This document shows, in pieces, positions 35,898 to 43,998 of a stretch of 64,000 nucleotides of DNA. The DNA is from Halolactibacillus alkaliphilus. GTDB lineage: Bacteria > Bacillota > Bacilli > Bacillales > Amphibacillaceae. The stretch is from assembly GCF_900115465.1 (NCBI RefSeq), contig NZ_FOWN01000007.1, positions 1 to 64,000 of the forward strand, given 5' to 3'. The notes beneath the pieces are model-generated. The model saw nothing but the letters and a program-made list of their open reading frames with translations. It was not told where the DNA came from and made no database searches. The first letter of the stretch is position 1; each line of letters starts with the position of its first letter. A program made the position numbers and the translations under genes.

Positions 35898-36921
35898 AAC
35901 TAAACATAAAGATATAACAATCCAAAATCAACTCTTAATGATGACGCGGCTTTGCACATTATTAGATGCACATTATTCGTTAAAAGAGGCGTTAATTATT
36001 ATGCGTTTTAATACAAGTCATAAAAAAACAATTGATTATATCCTTCAATCATTAAGTAATGGTCACACATTAGACAGCACATTAAAACGACTAAGCTTCC
36101 ACCCTCAAATCGTGAGCCATACCTACTATGGATTATTGCACGGGGAACTAGCTAGTGGCATCCATCAAGCTCTTGAACTCATTAAAAAAAAGCACCAGTT
36201 AAAACAACAACTCATCAAAACTATTCGGTACCCACTTGTTTTAATTTCAGGTTTTCTTCTTATGCTATATTTTATCCAACACTACATTTACCCAAACTTT
36301 TTACAACTCTTTAGTACAGGTCAGTCAGAACCAACAATAATCACATTGGCATTATTTCTTGTGTCAAAGTTATTTGTCATTTTACGCTTCAGCTTAATTT
36401 TTCTACTACTTTTGTCCATAATCTCTTTTATCGTCTACCGACAAACATCGGTAAAACAGCAAATGTATTTAATACGTTGCATGCCACGATTATTAAGAAT
36501 ATGCGCTTACTACAACAGTGTGACTTTTGCTATGCATTATAAAAGTTTATTAGCTGCACATTTTTCAGCGAAAGAAGCACTAGGTCATTTAATAGATTCA
36601 AACAACAACAGCTATTTTTCTCAATCTGTCTCAGAACTAGCTGATTCACTTGCAGGTGGTTCTACCCTGTATAATAGTTTAATTCAGCATGATTTTTTCA
36701 ATGAAAAACTGAGTTACTTATTTATGACCAATGAAGCACACCAATTACTTACTACATCTCTTAATATCTTTGTGAAGGAGGCGATTGATGATACAACATT
36801 TATGATTGAAAAAACGCTTCAGTATATCCAACCCATTATCTTTTCCTTGATCGCTGTCAGCATTGTGCTCATTTACTTATCCTTACTATTGCCAATGATT
36901 GACATGATGCAAACTATTTAG
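35878..36921 (+). CDS. comGB: Competence pilus membrane platform ComGB
   Basis: 347 residues, GspF family: two cytoplasmic helical T2SSF repeats separated by membrane segments at about 118-135 and 165-190, with a last one at about 322-342. Partner of ComGA. The start at 35878 overlaps comGA, consistent with coupling. Confidence 0.93.
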   Translation: MLMVLFKTKHKDITIQNQLLMMTRLCTLLDAHYSLKEALIIMRFNTSHKKTIDYILQSLSNGHTLDSTLKRLSFHPQIVSHTYYGLLHGELASGIHQALELIKKKHQLKQQLIKTIRYPLVLISGFLLMLYFIQHYIYPNFLQLFSTGQSEPTIITLALFLVSKLFVILRFSLIFLLLLSIISFIVYRQTSVKQQMYLIRCMPRLLRICAYYNSVTFAMHYKSLLAAHFSAKEALGHLIDSNNNSYFSQSVSELADSLAGGSTLYNSLIQHDFFNEKLSYLFMTNEAHQLLTTSLNIFVKEAIDDTTFMIEKTLQYIQPIIFSLIAVSIVLIYLSLLLPMIDMMQTI

Positions 36922-36933
36922 GAGGACGTTATT

Positions 36934-37248
36934 ATGTATAAGAATGAAAATGGATTTACTTTAATTGAAATGCTTATTGTCATGAGTATTATTGCGTTAT
37001 TGCTAATACTGATTACGCCAAAACTAGCCGATCACCAAGAAAATATTACCCGGCGTTCAGACGAAGCCGTTGTTGGTTTTGTAAATACACAGATCCAATC
37101 TTATTATCTCGACCACCACTATTTCCCAGCTGATTTTGATGCACTCATTTCCGGTCAATATATTGAAGAAGAATTAATGAGCAGTACAACGACTCCGCTT
37201 ATTTTTACAGACACAACAAACAAAAAAGTTAAACTTACTAGTGAATAG
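36934..37248 (+). CDS. comGC: Major competence pseudopilin ComGC
   Basis: 104 residues. Type IV pilin prepeptide YKNENG then FTLIEMLIVMSIIALLLI, with processing before Phe and Glu at mature position 5. Ribosome-binding site AGGAGGACG. Confidence 0.95.
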   Translation: MYKNENGFTLIEMLIVMSIIALLLILITPKLADHQENITRRSDEAVVGFVNTQIQSYYLDHHYFPADFDALISGQYIEEELMSSTTTPLIFTDTTNKKVKLTSE

Positions 37249-37693
37249 AAAAAACTGGTCAGGTGGATTTACATTAGTCGAAGTGCTCATTGTATTGAGT
37301 ATCATTCAAGTGTTTACCTATTTTGGTATCAATCACTTAGACAAAACACAAGACAAACAAACCTTTGAGCGTTGGTATAAACAATTTGAAATTGATGTAC
37401 TATATTTACAAAAACAAAGTTTAGTGTCTAGTCAATTACCTTATATCCAATTTTACACCTCTGATTATTTATACACGGTAAGTGAAACGACCTCCAAAAA
37501 ACACTTATTTAAAAGGACCTACCCTAATGAGTGGGACGTTCGCTTCCCTACAACTAAAAGCAAACTGACTTTTTCAAATAATGGTCAAGTGCAGCATCCG
37601 GGTACAATGACTATTCTAACAAAGCACTACTTATTCACCATTACATTTCCATTTGGAAAAGGGCGATGCTATGTCAATTATACAGAACGATAA
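37241..37693 (+). CDS. comGD: Minor competence pseudopilin ComGD
   Basis: 150 residues, GTG start overlapping comGC by 8 bases. Pilin motif SGGFTLVEVLIVLSIIQV. Minor pseudopilin needed for DNA uptake. Confidence 0.92.
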   Translation: MNRKNWSGGFTLVEVLIVLSIIQVFTYFGINHLDKTQDKQTFERWYKQFEIDVLYLQKQSLVSSQLPYIQFYTSDYLYTVSETTSKKHLFKRTYPNEWDVRFPTTKSKLTFSNNGQVQHPGTMTILTKHYLFTITFPFGKGRCYVNYTER

Positions 37694-37997
37694 AGGTTTT
37701 TTCTTATTAGAAAGCTTATTTATCTTATCTTTATTGTCCATTATGATTATGGTGCATTTACCTCTTCAACAAATCATCAAGTTAAATCAGCGGACAGAAG
37801 CAGATCATATCCGCATACATCACGCTTTATATGATTACGCCCTAAAAAGCGGCACGAGTGGAAATGTAACACTGCTAACGTATGATACAGTGGTTACCGT
37901 CTCCCACCATCCCCACTTCACTGAAGTAACAGCAACATACACAAATATCCAACATAGCGAAGAGGTGGCCCGCATATATTATGTACCAAAACACTAA
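37671..37997 (+). CDS. comGE: Minor competence pseudopilin ComGE
   Basis: About 108 residues from the ATG at 37671 (AAAAGGGCGATGCT upstream). Degenerate prepilin motif DKGFFLLESLFILSLLSIMI. Overlaps both comGD and comGF. Confidence 0.88.
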   Translation: MSIIQNDKGFFLLESLFILSLLSIMIMVHLPLQQIIKLNQRTEADHIRIHHALYDYALKSGTSGNVTLLTYDTVVTVSHHPHFTEVTATYTNIQHSEEVARIYYVPKH

Positions 37998-38394
37998 AGG
38001 CTTTACTTTAATTGAGCTGTTAATTAGTATGCAGATAACCATTCTTTCTGGATTGATATTATTCATGATTGTTCCTCATATAACATTGACGACAACTTAT
38101 CATTCATTTCAAGTATATCAATTTTTCGGACTATTGGAACGAGAAATTCAAACAAGTACTGCGGTGAATATTACAAACGATAAGTTGGAACTGACGACGA
38201 TTTCGGGAGATCGTGTGACAATTGAGAAATATAAGCAGTCAATTAGACGTCGGGTAAATAACAGCGGTCATGAGGTTCTATTACAAAATGTGAAGGATTT
38301 TAATGTCTTTAGAAGTGATATTATTCACATAGTCATCCTATCAGAAGCAGGTGAGGTGTTTGAGGATAAAATTAAACCGTTTTATCAGGAATGA
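37981..38394 (+). CDS. comGF: Minor competence pseudopilin ComGF
   Basis: 137 residues. Prepilin motif TKGFTLIELLISMQITILSG then a ComGF-type domain with VTIEKYKQSIRRRVN. Overlaps comGE and comGG. Confidence 0.92.
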   Translation: MYQNTKGFTLIELLISMQITILSGLILFMIVPHITLTTTYHSFQVYQFFGLLEREIQTSTAVNITNDKLELTTISGDRVTIEKYKQSIRRRVNNSGHEVLLQNVKDFNVFRSDIIHIVILSEAGEVFEDKIKPFYQE

Positions 38395-38743
38395 AGCTGG
38401 GTCGATGACATTGCTTACGTTAATTATAATTCAAGGACTATTATGTACTTTATCATTAACGATGATATTATATGATACAGAAAAGCAGTTTAGCTCATTA
38501 GAGCTCACCCAACTGACACATCACTCATTACATCAAATGACTTACCAAACTGTTATAAATCATTTGACTATGCATGAGGCTATCAGTGAATTGCCAAACC
38601 CTCTTCACTTTCCTCATGGACATGCCACATATGCCATTCACACTATCGAGGATCAGCATCTACTTTATATTGAGAGTTCAACCGAACCTCATTATAGAGT
38701 TAGGCGTTATTACCCAGTCAACAAGGCCTTACTTGCTTATTAG
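38351..38743 (+). CDS. comGG: Competence protein ComGG
   Basis: 130 residues from a GTG at 38351 (a TTG at 38360 is an alternative). Hydrophobic segment SMTLLTLIIIQGLLCTLSL after NEAG, as in the divergent pseudopilin ComGG. Last gene of the operon; its stop lies in a hairpin. Confidence 0.85.
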   Translation: MRCLRIKLNRFIRNEAGSMTLLTLIIIQGLLCTLSLTMILYDTEKQFSSLELTQLTHHSLHQMTYQTVINHLTMHEAISELPNPLHFPHGHATYAIHTIEDQHLLYIESSTEPHYRVRRYYPVNKALLAY

Positions 38744-38761
38744 AAAGCAAGTAAGGCCTTG
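38722..38761. terminator. Hairpin between converging comGG and yqgX
   Basis: Perfect 17-bp inverted repeat, arms CAAGGCCTTACTTGCTT and AAGCAAGTAAGGCCTTG, 6-base loop. Short T tracts, so it may stabilise ends or terminate both ways. Confidence 0.7.
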
Positions 38762-38767
38762 TTCATG

Positions 38768-39385
38768 TTAAACAAACGGATTCGACATTTTCTCTTCTTT
38801 AATTGTCGTCTCAGGACCATGCCCTGGATAAATGCTGTATGCATCAGGTAAATTGTATAATTTTTCTTTAATAGATGTAATCAATGTATCATAATCTCCT
38901 AACGGCAAATCCGTTCGTCCGATTCCTGATTTAAATAAACTATCCCCTGAAACCGCTGTTTTTATGTCAGCAAAAATAAAAGCTACCCCACCAGGTGAAT
39001 GGCCTGGCGTTTCTATAACATCGAAGTTAAATGACCCTATTTTTAGTGGTCCAGCTTTTAAAACCCTATCAGCAGGCTGACAAATTACTTCCTCCACGGG
39101 GAAATACTTTGATCCATTCAATGCCGGATTACTCAGCCAGTCATGCTCGCTTTCATGTAAATATACTGGGACGCCGTATCTACTTCTCACTTGGTCCAGG
39201 GCTCCGATATGATCAAAATGTGCATGCGTTAATAGAATCGCGACTGGTTGTTTTTCTAATACATCAATTTCAGCCATTAAACGTTGAGGTTCTCCTGCTG
39301 GATCAATAATGAGTAGTTCGTGCGCGTTTTCTAGCAAATAACTATTTGTTCCTAATTGTCCTAATGATAACTTTTTAATTTTCAC
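38768..39385 (-). CDS. yqgX: MBL-fold metallo-hydrolase YqgX (glyoxalase II-like)
   Basis: 205 residues from the GTG at 39385 (GAGGGGAA upstream). Binuclear metal motif LTHAHFDHIGAL and ETPGHSPGGVAF, SGDSLFKSGIGRTDLPLG and YPGHGPETTI complete the glyoxalase II/persulfide-dioxygenase-like set. Substrate uncertain. Confidence 0.88.
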   Translation of the reverse strand: MKIKKLSLGQLGTNSYLLENAHELLIIDPAGEPQRLMAEIDVLEKQPVAILLTHAHFDHIGALDQVRSRYGVPVYLHESEHDWLSNPALNGSKYFPVEEVICQPADRVLKAGPLKIGSFNFDVIETPGHSPGGVAFIFADIKTAVSGDSLFKSGIGRTDLPLGDYDTLITSIKEKLYNLPDAYSIYPGHGPETTIKEEKMSNPFV

Positions 39386-39474
39386 TATAATTCCCCTCAC
39401 TTTCATGTCACTTTCCAGAATAGCACAACAAAACCACCTGAGACAACCAAGGAATCAGATGGTTTGTAGAATGT

Positions 39475-41337
39475 CTATTGATTTAAATCATGGAAACGTA
39501 ATAAATCACCATAAATAAGTTGATCAGAGTAAGTTAATTCTTGTTGGGCGCGCTCTTTTAATTCCAAAAGTACATCCGTTTCTTCGATTAATTCACCTGA
39601 TACACGATCATAAAATAATCCTTTTGTATAGATAACATCTTCTGTGATGAAACTACCATCACGTAAAGCAATAAAATCTTTTCGATTCTCTCCAAACATG
39701 TTCGTACCAAAACCAAGTTCGTTGTCGTCTTCAATGCCGAGAAGATGAAGTAACGTTGGCTTAATATCGACCTGGCCGCTGACAGTCGAAATAACTTCAC
39801 CTTTTTCGCCTGGAATATGGATATATAACGGCACACGCTGTAACTGAATATGATCGTAAGGTGTAATCTCTTCTTTATCTAAATACATTGCCATTGCACG
39901 GTCATGAAAATCACTGATACCATAGTGATCTCCCATTAAAACAATTATCGCGTCGTCATATTCACCCGCTGCTTTTAATTCATCAAAAAACAGTTCTAGC
40001 GATTCATCCAAATAACGTACTGTTTGGAAATACTGGTTTAACGTTCTTGAGTTTGAATCAAACGGCATAAGTGTCGCATCTTCCTCATCTAGACTAAATG
40101 GATGGTGATTAGTTAGTGTAATCATTCGTGTATAATAAGGTTCTTGTAAACTGGTCAAATACTTCATTGATTGCTCAAAGAAGTCCTTATCTTTTAATCC
40201 CCAACCTACCGTATTATCATCAGTAACATTATAAGCATTAATATCATAAAAGTGATCAATTCCCAAGGTACCATACATGACATTTCTATTCCAAAAACTT
40301 CCGTTATTTGCGTGGAATACAGAAGTAGAATAGCCGCTTTCTCCTAGCATTTGTGGCAATGATTGATACGTATTATCTCCATGTGTGAAGTAAACTGCTC
40401 CACTCGGCAAGGGATATAATGACGTTTCACTAACAAACTCTGAATCCGCTGTTTTTCCTTGTTCAGTCTGGTGATAGAAATTCTCAAAGTAATAGCTGTC
40501 ATCAATTAAGCTATTTAAAAACGGTGTGATTTCTTCACCATGTAACTCATTATTAATAACGAACGTTTGTAATGATTCCAACCAAACAAAAATGACATTT
40601 TTACCTTCGGCAATACCGGCCAAATCAGTTGTTGAGCGATCTGTTGCCTCTTCATCAATGTAGGTTAAAATTTCGGACAATTCGTTTCCATCAGCTAGTA
40701 CACGCTGGGCCTTCGAACGAGACTGTTGGACAATGTCATATAAATGAAAATTAAATAAACCAATATTTTTGACTAAGTACTCCCGATCAAATCCTCTTTG
40801 TAACAATTGAGGTCTTTCAATCTCAGCAAGCACATAGTTACCAATTAAAAATACGATCGACAAACTTAAAATCAATTTTCTACCCTTTGGACGTGTCTTT
40901 TCAGCGACTTCTCCGATATTAACCGATGGCTTTGCTAAATAGAAAATCAGAGCAACATCAGCAAATAACAAGACATCATACCATTCAAGCAAACTAATGA
41001 CACTTGAACCTAAATCTTTTGCATTACTTCCTTGAAATAGTATGGGAATCGTTAAAAAATCACCAAAGTTACGATAAAATATCAAATTAAGATACAAAAT
41101 CACAGAACCTAAAATCGTTACCGTTTTTATATAGCCTGTTTGATGCTTTGGTTTGAACCATACTGATAATGCATAGACAAAAAATGCCGTAACAAATGGG
41201 TTAATGAATAGAATAAACTCTTGCATTGTATTTTCTAAATTAATATTAAATAAAAAGCGATAAATCACATATGTTTTTGCTCCAAATAAAATACTCGCAA
41301 TTACAAAAAGTTGATTTATATTTTGTTTTTTAAACAT
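39475..41337 (-). CDS. yqgS: LTA synthase-family glycerolphosphate transferase (YqgS-like)
   Basis: 620 residues from the ATG at 41337, with TTGAGGAGGAC upstream. Five N-terminal membrane segments (to about residue 185) anchor an extracellular sulfatase-fold domain. The catalytic Thr is in QTEQGKTADSEF, with metal ligands in WLESLQTF (Glu), LMGDHYG and HGDN. Polymerises or primes lipoteichoic acid from phosphatidylglycerol. Position next to glcK matches B. subtilis yqgS. Confidence 0.9.
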   Translation of the reverse strand: MFKKQNINQLFVIASILFGAKTYVIYRFLFNINLENTMQEFILFINPFVTAFFVYALSVWFKPKHQTGYIKTVTILGSVILYLNLIFYRNFGDFLTIPILFQGSNAKDLGSSVISLLEWYDVLLFADVALIFYLAKPSVNIGEVAEKTRPKGRKLILSLSIVFLIGNYVLAEIERPQLLQRGFDREYLVKNIGLFNFHLYDIVQQSRSKAQRVLADGNELSEILTYIDEEATDRSTTDLAGIAEGKNVIFVWLESLQTFVINNELHGEEITPFLNSLIDDSYYFENFYHQTEQGKTADSEFVSETSLYPLPSGAVYFTHGDNTYQSLPQMLGESGYSTSVFHANNGSFWNRNVMYGTLGIDHFYDINAYNVTDDNTVGWGLKDKDFFEQSMKYLTSLQEPYYTRMITLTNHHPFSLDEEDATLMPFDSNSRTLNQYFQTVRYLDESLELFFDELKAAGEYDDAIIVLMGDHYGISDFHDRAMAMYLDKEEITPYDHIQLQRVPLYIHIPGEKGEVISTVSGQVDIKPTLLHLLGIEDDNELGFGTNMFGENRKDFIALRDGSFITEDVIYTKGLFYDRVSGELIEETDVLLELKERAQQELTYSDQLIYGDLLRFHDLNQ

Positions 41338-41468
41338 AATTATATTGTCCTCCTCAACGTCTAATTTCCCGATATTTATCTGTTTAAAACACAAGTTAAC
41401 CCTCTGTAAACAGATCGTAAACTTTATGTGTCATCAAGTTAGACGTCGTTCCTCACTTAAAAGTTACA

Positions 41469-42428
41469 TTACGACTGATGCTGCTTAACTAAATAGGCGC
41501 CGCCAATGATCCCTGCGTCGTTACCTAGTTTCGCAATTTCAAATGTACTACCTTCCACTATCCGAGGTAGTGCATAACGTTTAAAGGCTTCTTTTAGCGG
41601 TTCAAGTAATGCATCACCCGCTTTTGATACCCCTCCACCAATAACAATTTTTGAGGGGTTTACAATGGTCGTTATGTTAGAAATAGCCAAACCTAATGTG
41701 TCTGTTATTTCATAAATAATCTCTTTAGCTACTTGATCATCATTTTTAACCGCATCAAAAACGTCCTTAGCTGTTAGACGTCCTTTTTTCTTATAAAGCG
41801 CCATGAGTTCAGTCTCAGGATTCCCCTCCACACGCGTCTCGGAAATACGCCCAATACCAGTAGCAGATGCAATTGTCTCCAAACAGCCAATGCGACCACA
41901 GTTACATTGTACACCGTGAACATCCACTGTCATATGACCAATTTCTCCAGCCATACCATTCGTACCACTGACAATTTTTCCACTAACAATAATCCCACCA
42001 CCAACGCCTGTACCAAGTGTGATCATAACGAGATTTTCAGCTAACCCACCAGAACCTAACCAATTTTCACCAAGCGCAGCAATATTGGCATCATTTTCAA
42101 CATAGACAGGTAAACCGGATAAATCATGTAAAATATCACCTAGAGGGAAATCTTTCCACCCTAAATTGACAGCCTGCGCAATATCACCTGTATCTGCCAC
42201 GACAAAACCTGGCGCCCCCACACCAATACCTAAACAACTCTTTTTATCAATATTATCAGCTTCCAATTGTGCTGTTATAGATGCCCAAATATCATGAGGA
42301 ATCTGATCGGATTGATTACCTGTTTGAGTGGTAATCTCCCATTTTTTTAGAATATCACCTGTTTCTGTAATAATGCCAAGTTTAACCGTTGTACCTCCGA
42401 TATCAACACCTAATAAATATCTTGTCAC
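41469..42428 (-). CDS. glcK: Glucokinase, ROK family
   Basis: 319 residues, GTG start. ATP motif VDIGGTTVKLGI, ROK zinc motif CNCGRIGCLE with an upstream His (GHMTVD), and VENDANIAALGE with the catalytic Asp. The start overlaps the yqgQ stop by four bases. B. subtilis has the same yqgQ-glcK pair. Confidence 0.95.
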   Translation of the reverse strand: MTRYLLGVDIGGTTVKLGIITETGDILKKWEITTQTGNQSDQIPHDIWASITAQLEADNIDKKSCLGIGVGAPGFVVADTGDIAQAVNLGWKDFPLGDILHDLSGLPVYVENDANIAALGENWLGSGGLAENLVMITLGTGVGGGIIVSGKIVSGTNGMAGEIGHMTVDVHGVQCNCGRIGCLETIASATGIGRISETRVEGNPETELMALYKKKGRLTAKDVFDAVKNDDQVAKEIIYEITDTLGLAISNITTIVNPSKIVIGGGVSKAGDALLEPLKEAFKRYALPRIVEGSTFEIAKLGNDAGIIGGAYLVKQHQS

Positions 42429-42637
42429 TGTTTTCCGCTCCTTTTCTCAATCGCCATTTCTTTTTCATAACTTAATACACCTAAACACTGATAGTAATCT
42501 TCATCTGAAATAACCCCTTCTTGTTTAAGGGACTGTAATTCAATCAAGCTAAGTTCAATTTCAGCCTCGCGATTTCCTATATACGTAATAATCCCAAAAC
42601 GTCTAAAAAACTTTTGTACATCATAGTATGTTTTCAT
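42425..42637 (-). CDS. yqgQ: YqgQ-family protein (DUF910)
   Basis: 70-residue small helical protein: MKTYYDVQKFFRRFGIITYI then an acidic helix pair. Possibly a single-stranded nucleic-acid binder by structure, function unknown. Coupled to glcK by an ATGA overlap. Confidence 0.93.
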   Translation of the reverse strand: MKTYYDVQKFFRRFGIITYIGNREAEIELSLIELQSLKQEGVISDEDYYQCLGVLSYEKEMAIEKRSGKQ

Positions 42638-42969
42638 AACGTCACCTCTCCAATTATAACAAATATCACCTTAAATGAATACTCCCACACTTAATTTATA
42701 ACGATATTTTGATGTGGAAGTTTCTTAAATAGCGTCCTTTACGTTAGCGTTGAACTATTTGTTAATCTGACTTCTCCAACAACTCAAGCAATGAGTTTCC
42801 TTCGACGGCATTCAGTGACAGGGTTATTTTACGATGATTCCCCCATTCCAATTATCCGCCACTCCTTTTATGGAAGTATTATCTTCTTTTGCGCAAACTC
42901 CATAATCAAAGTGGTTGCTGAACGATTCACACCGTCCTCATTTAAAAAACTAGCCGATTCTTCATCACC
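42638..42969. other. Gene-poor gap where rhomboid protease yqgP would be expected
   Basis: 332 bp between yqgQ and the 5-FCL gene. In B. subtilis yqgP (gluP) occupies this interval. I find only short interrupted frames on either strand (for example minus-strand LNEDGVNRSATTLIMEF, then a stop) and no rhomboid motif. It may be decayed coding DNA, but I cannot name it. Confidence 0.4.
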
Positions 42970-43518
42970 TTAGTTTCTTGCAATAATATAGGTTTGAACT
43001 GGCACATCATATGATTCTACAGGCAAAGAAGTAAATAACTGTGACTCATGTAACAAAGCCAATGTTTTGCCTGAATATTCAACTAGAAAGCGGTCATAAT
43101 AGCCTCCACCATGACCGATACGATATTGTTTTGTGTCGAACGCTACACCCGGAACGACTAACAAATCAATTTTTTGATGATCAATTCTTTGCATCACCTT
43201 CGGGTTTGGTTCCATCAAACCAAAATGCCCTTTTACTAAATCATCTAGTGTATCTAATTTATAAAACGACATTGTTTTCGTGTCTGTGTGACAAAGCGGA
43301 ACAGTCACCGTTTTCCCCTCCGCTAATGCTCGTTTAATAATTGTACGCGTTTCCCACTCATGACCGTGACTCATTGTTATACCAATAACACGACTGAAAT
43401 GATACTCATCAGAATGAATAAACTGCTCATACAGATTTTCTTCTATTAATCGCCGTTGATCTATAGGCAAGTCTAGAAGCATTTGTATAACATTTTTTCT
43501 GATATCTTGTTTCTTCAT
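42970..43518 (-). CDS. yqgN: 5-formyltetrahydrofolate cyclo-ligase (YqgN)
   Basis: 182 residues. ATP-dependent conversion of 5-formyl-THF to 5,10-methenyl-THF. The hallmark VVPGVAFDTKQYRIGHGGGY with YYDRFL is intact. Near the N-terminus K3 and R7 suit the ATP site. Neighbours rpmG as in Bacillus. Confidence 0.93.
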   Translation of the reverse strand: MKKQDIRKNVIQMLLDLPIDQRRLIEENLYEQFIHSDEYHFSRVIGITMSHGHEWETRTIIKRALAEGKTVTVPLCHTDTKTMSFYKLDTLDDLVKGHFGLMEPNPKVMQRIDHQKIDLLVVPGVAFDTKQYRIGHGGGYYDRFLVEYSGKTLALLHESQLFTSLPVESYDVPVQTYIIARN

Positions 43519-43578
43519 TAAAAGAGCCCCTCCTTCGGCAGCATTTCTTTATGTATTTACCTTATATGTATAGCTAAA

Positions 43579-43614
43579 GAAAAAACCCTTATCATAAAAG
43601 TAAGATAAGAGTTT
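43579..43614 (-). terminator. Terminator of rpmG
   Basis: Stem AAACTCTTATC / GATAAGGGTTT followed by six T on the minus strand, just past the stop. Confidence 0.87.
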
Positions 43615-43623
43615 TCACAAGAC

Positions 43624-43773
43624 TTATTTTGTTTCGCGGTGAAGCGTATGTTTTTTAAGACGTGGGCTATACTTCTTAAGCTCGATACGCTCAGGGTTTT
43701 CACGTTTATTTTTTGTCGTAATGTAATTACGATCACCAGTTTCAGTACACGCTAATGTGATGTTTACACGCAT
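43624..43773 (-). CDS. rpmG: 50S ribosomal protein L33, zinc-free (C-minus) type
   Basis: 49 residues, [20 protein letters not shown]...[15 protein letters not shown]. In zinc-ribbon L33 two CxxC pairs bind zinc; here the first is CTET and the second SPRL, so only one Cys is left. This is the C-minus form, usually an alternate paralogue used under zinc shortage. The ATG at 43773 follows GGAGGGATAATC; a longer frame is spurious. Confidence 0.93.
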   Translation of the reverse strand: MRVNITLACTETGDRNYITTKNKRENPERIELKKYSPRLKKHTLHRETK

Positions 43774-43834
43774 GATTATCCCTCCAAACTTTTCAACTAT
43801 CTTTTCATAAATTATCATTTTCAGACCTTATCAT

Positions 43835-43995
43835 TTTAACAAGTTCAATCATAAATATCAAGCATTTGTTTACACTTTCTTAAAAGGATTCATATTTTTT
43901 AAGAAAGGGTCTAGGCAAAAGTCGTCCCATCATCTATAGATGGGCGATGAATACCATTGGGAGTAACGATAACCTTTAGTAATTCGAAAACCGCT
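43835..43995. repeat. 161-bp direct repeat, left copy
   Basis: Matches 50268-50428 over 161 bp with about nine mismatches and no gaps. It contains a TTTACACTTTCTT tract, a CCCATC...GATGGG hairpin and, on the minus strand, the last about 21 codons of the frame seen complete at 50363-50632. It ends three bases before the IS1634 copy at 43999. Confidence 0.9.
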
Positions 43996-43998
43996 CAG

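Noticed and set aside
43774-43834. Zur operator upstream of rpmG
   Set aside because: AT-rich sequence with no TCGTAATnATTACGA-like palindrome.
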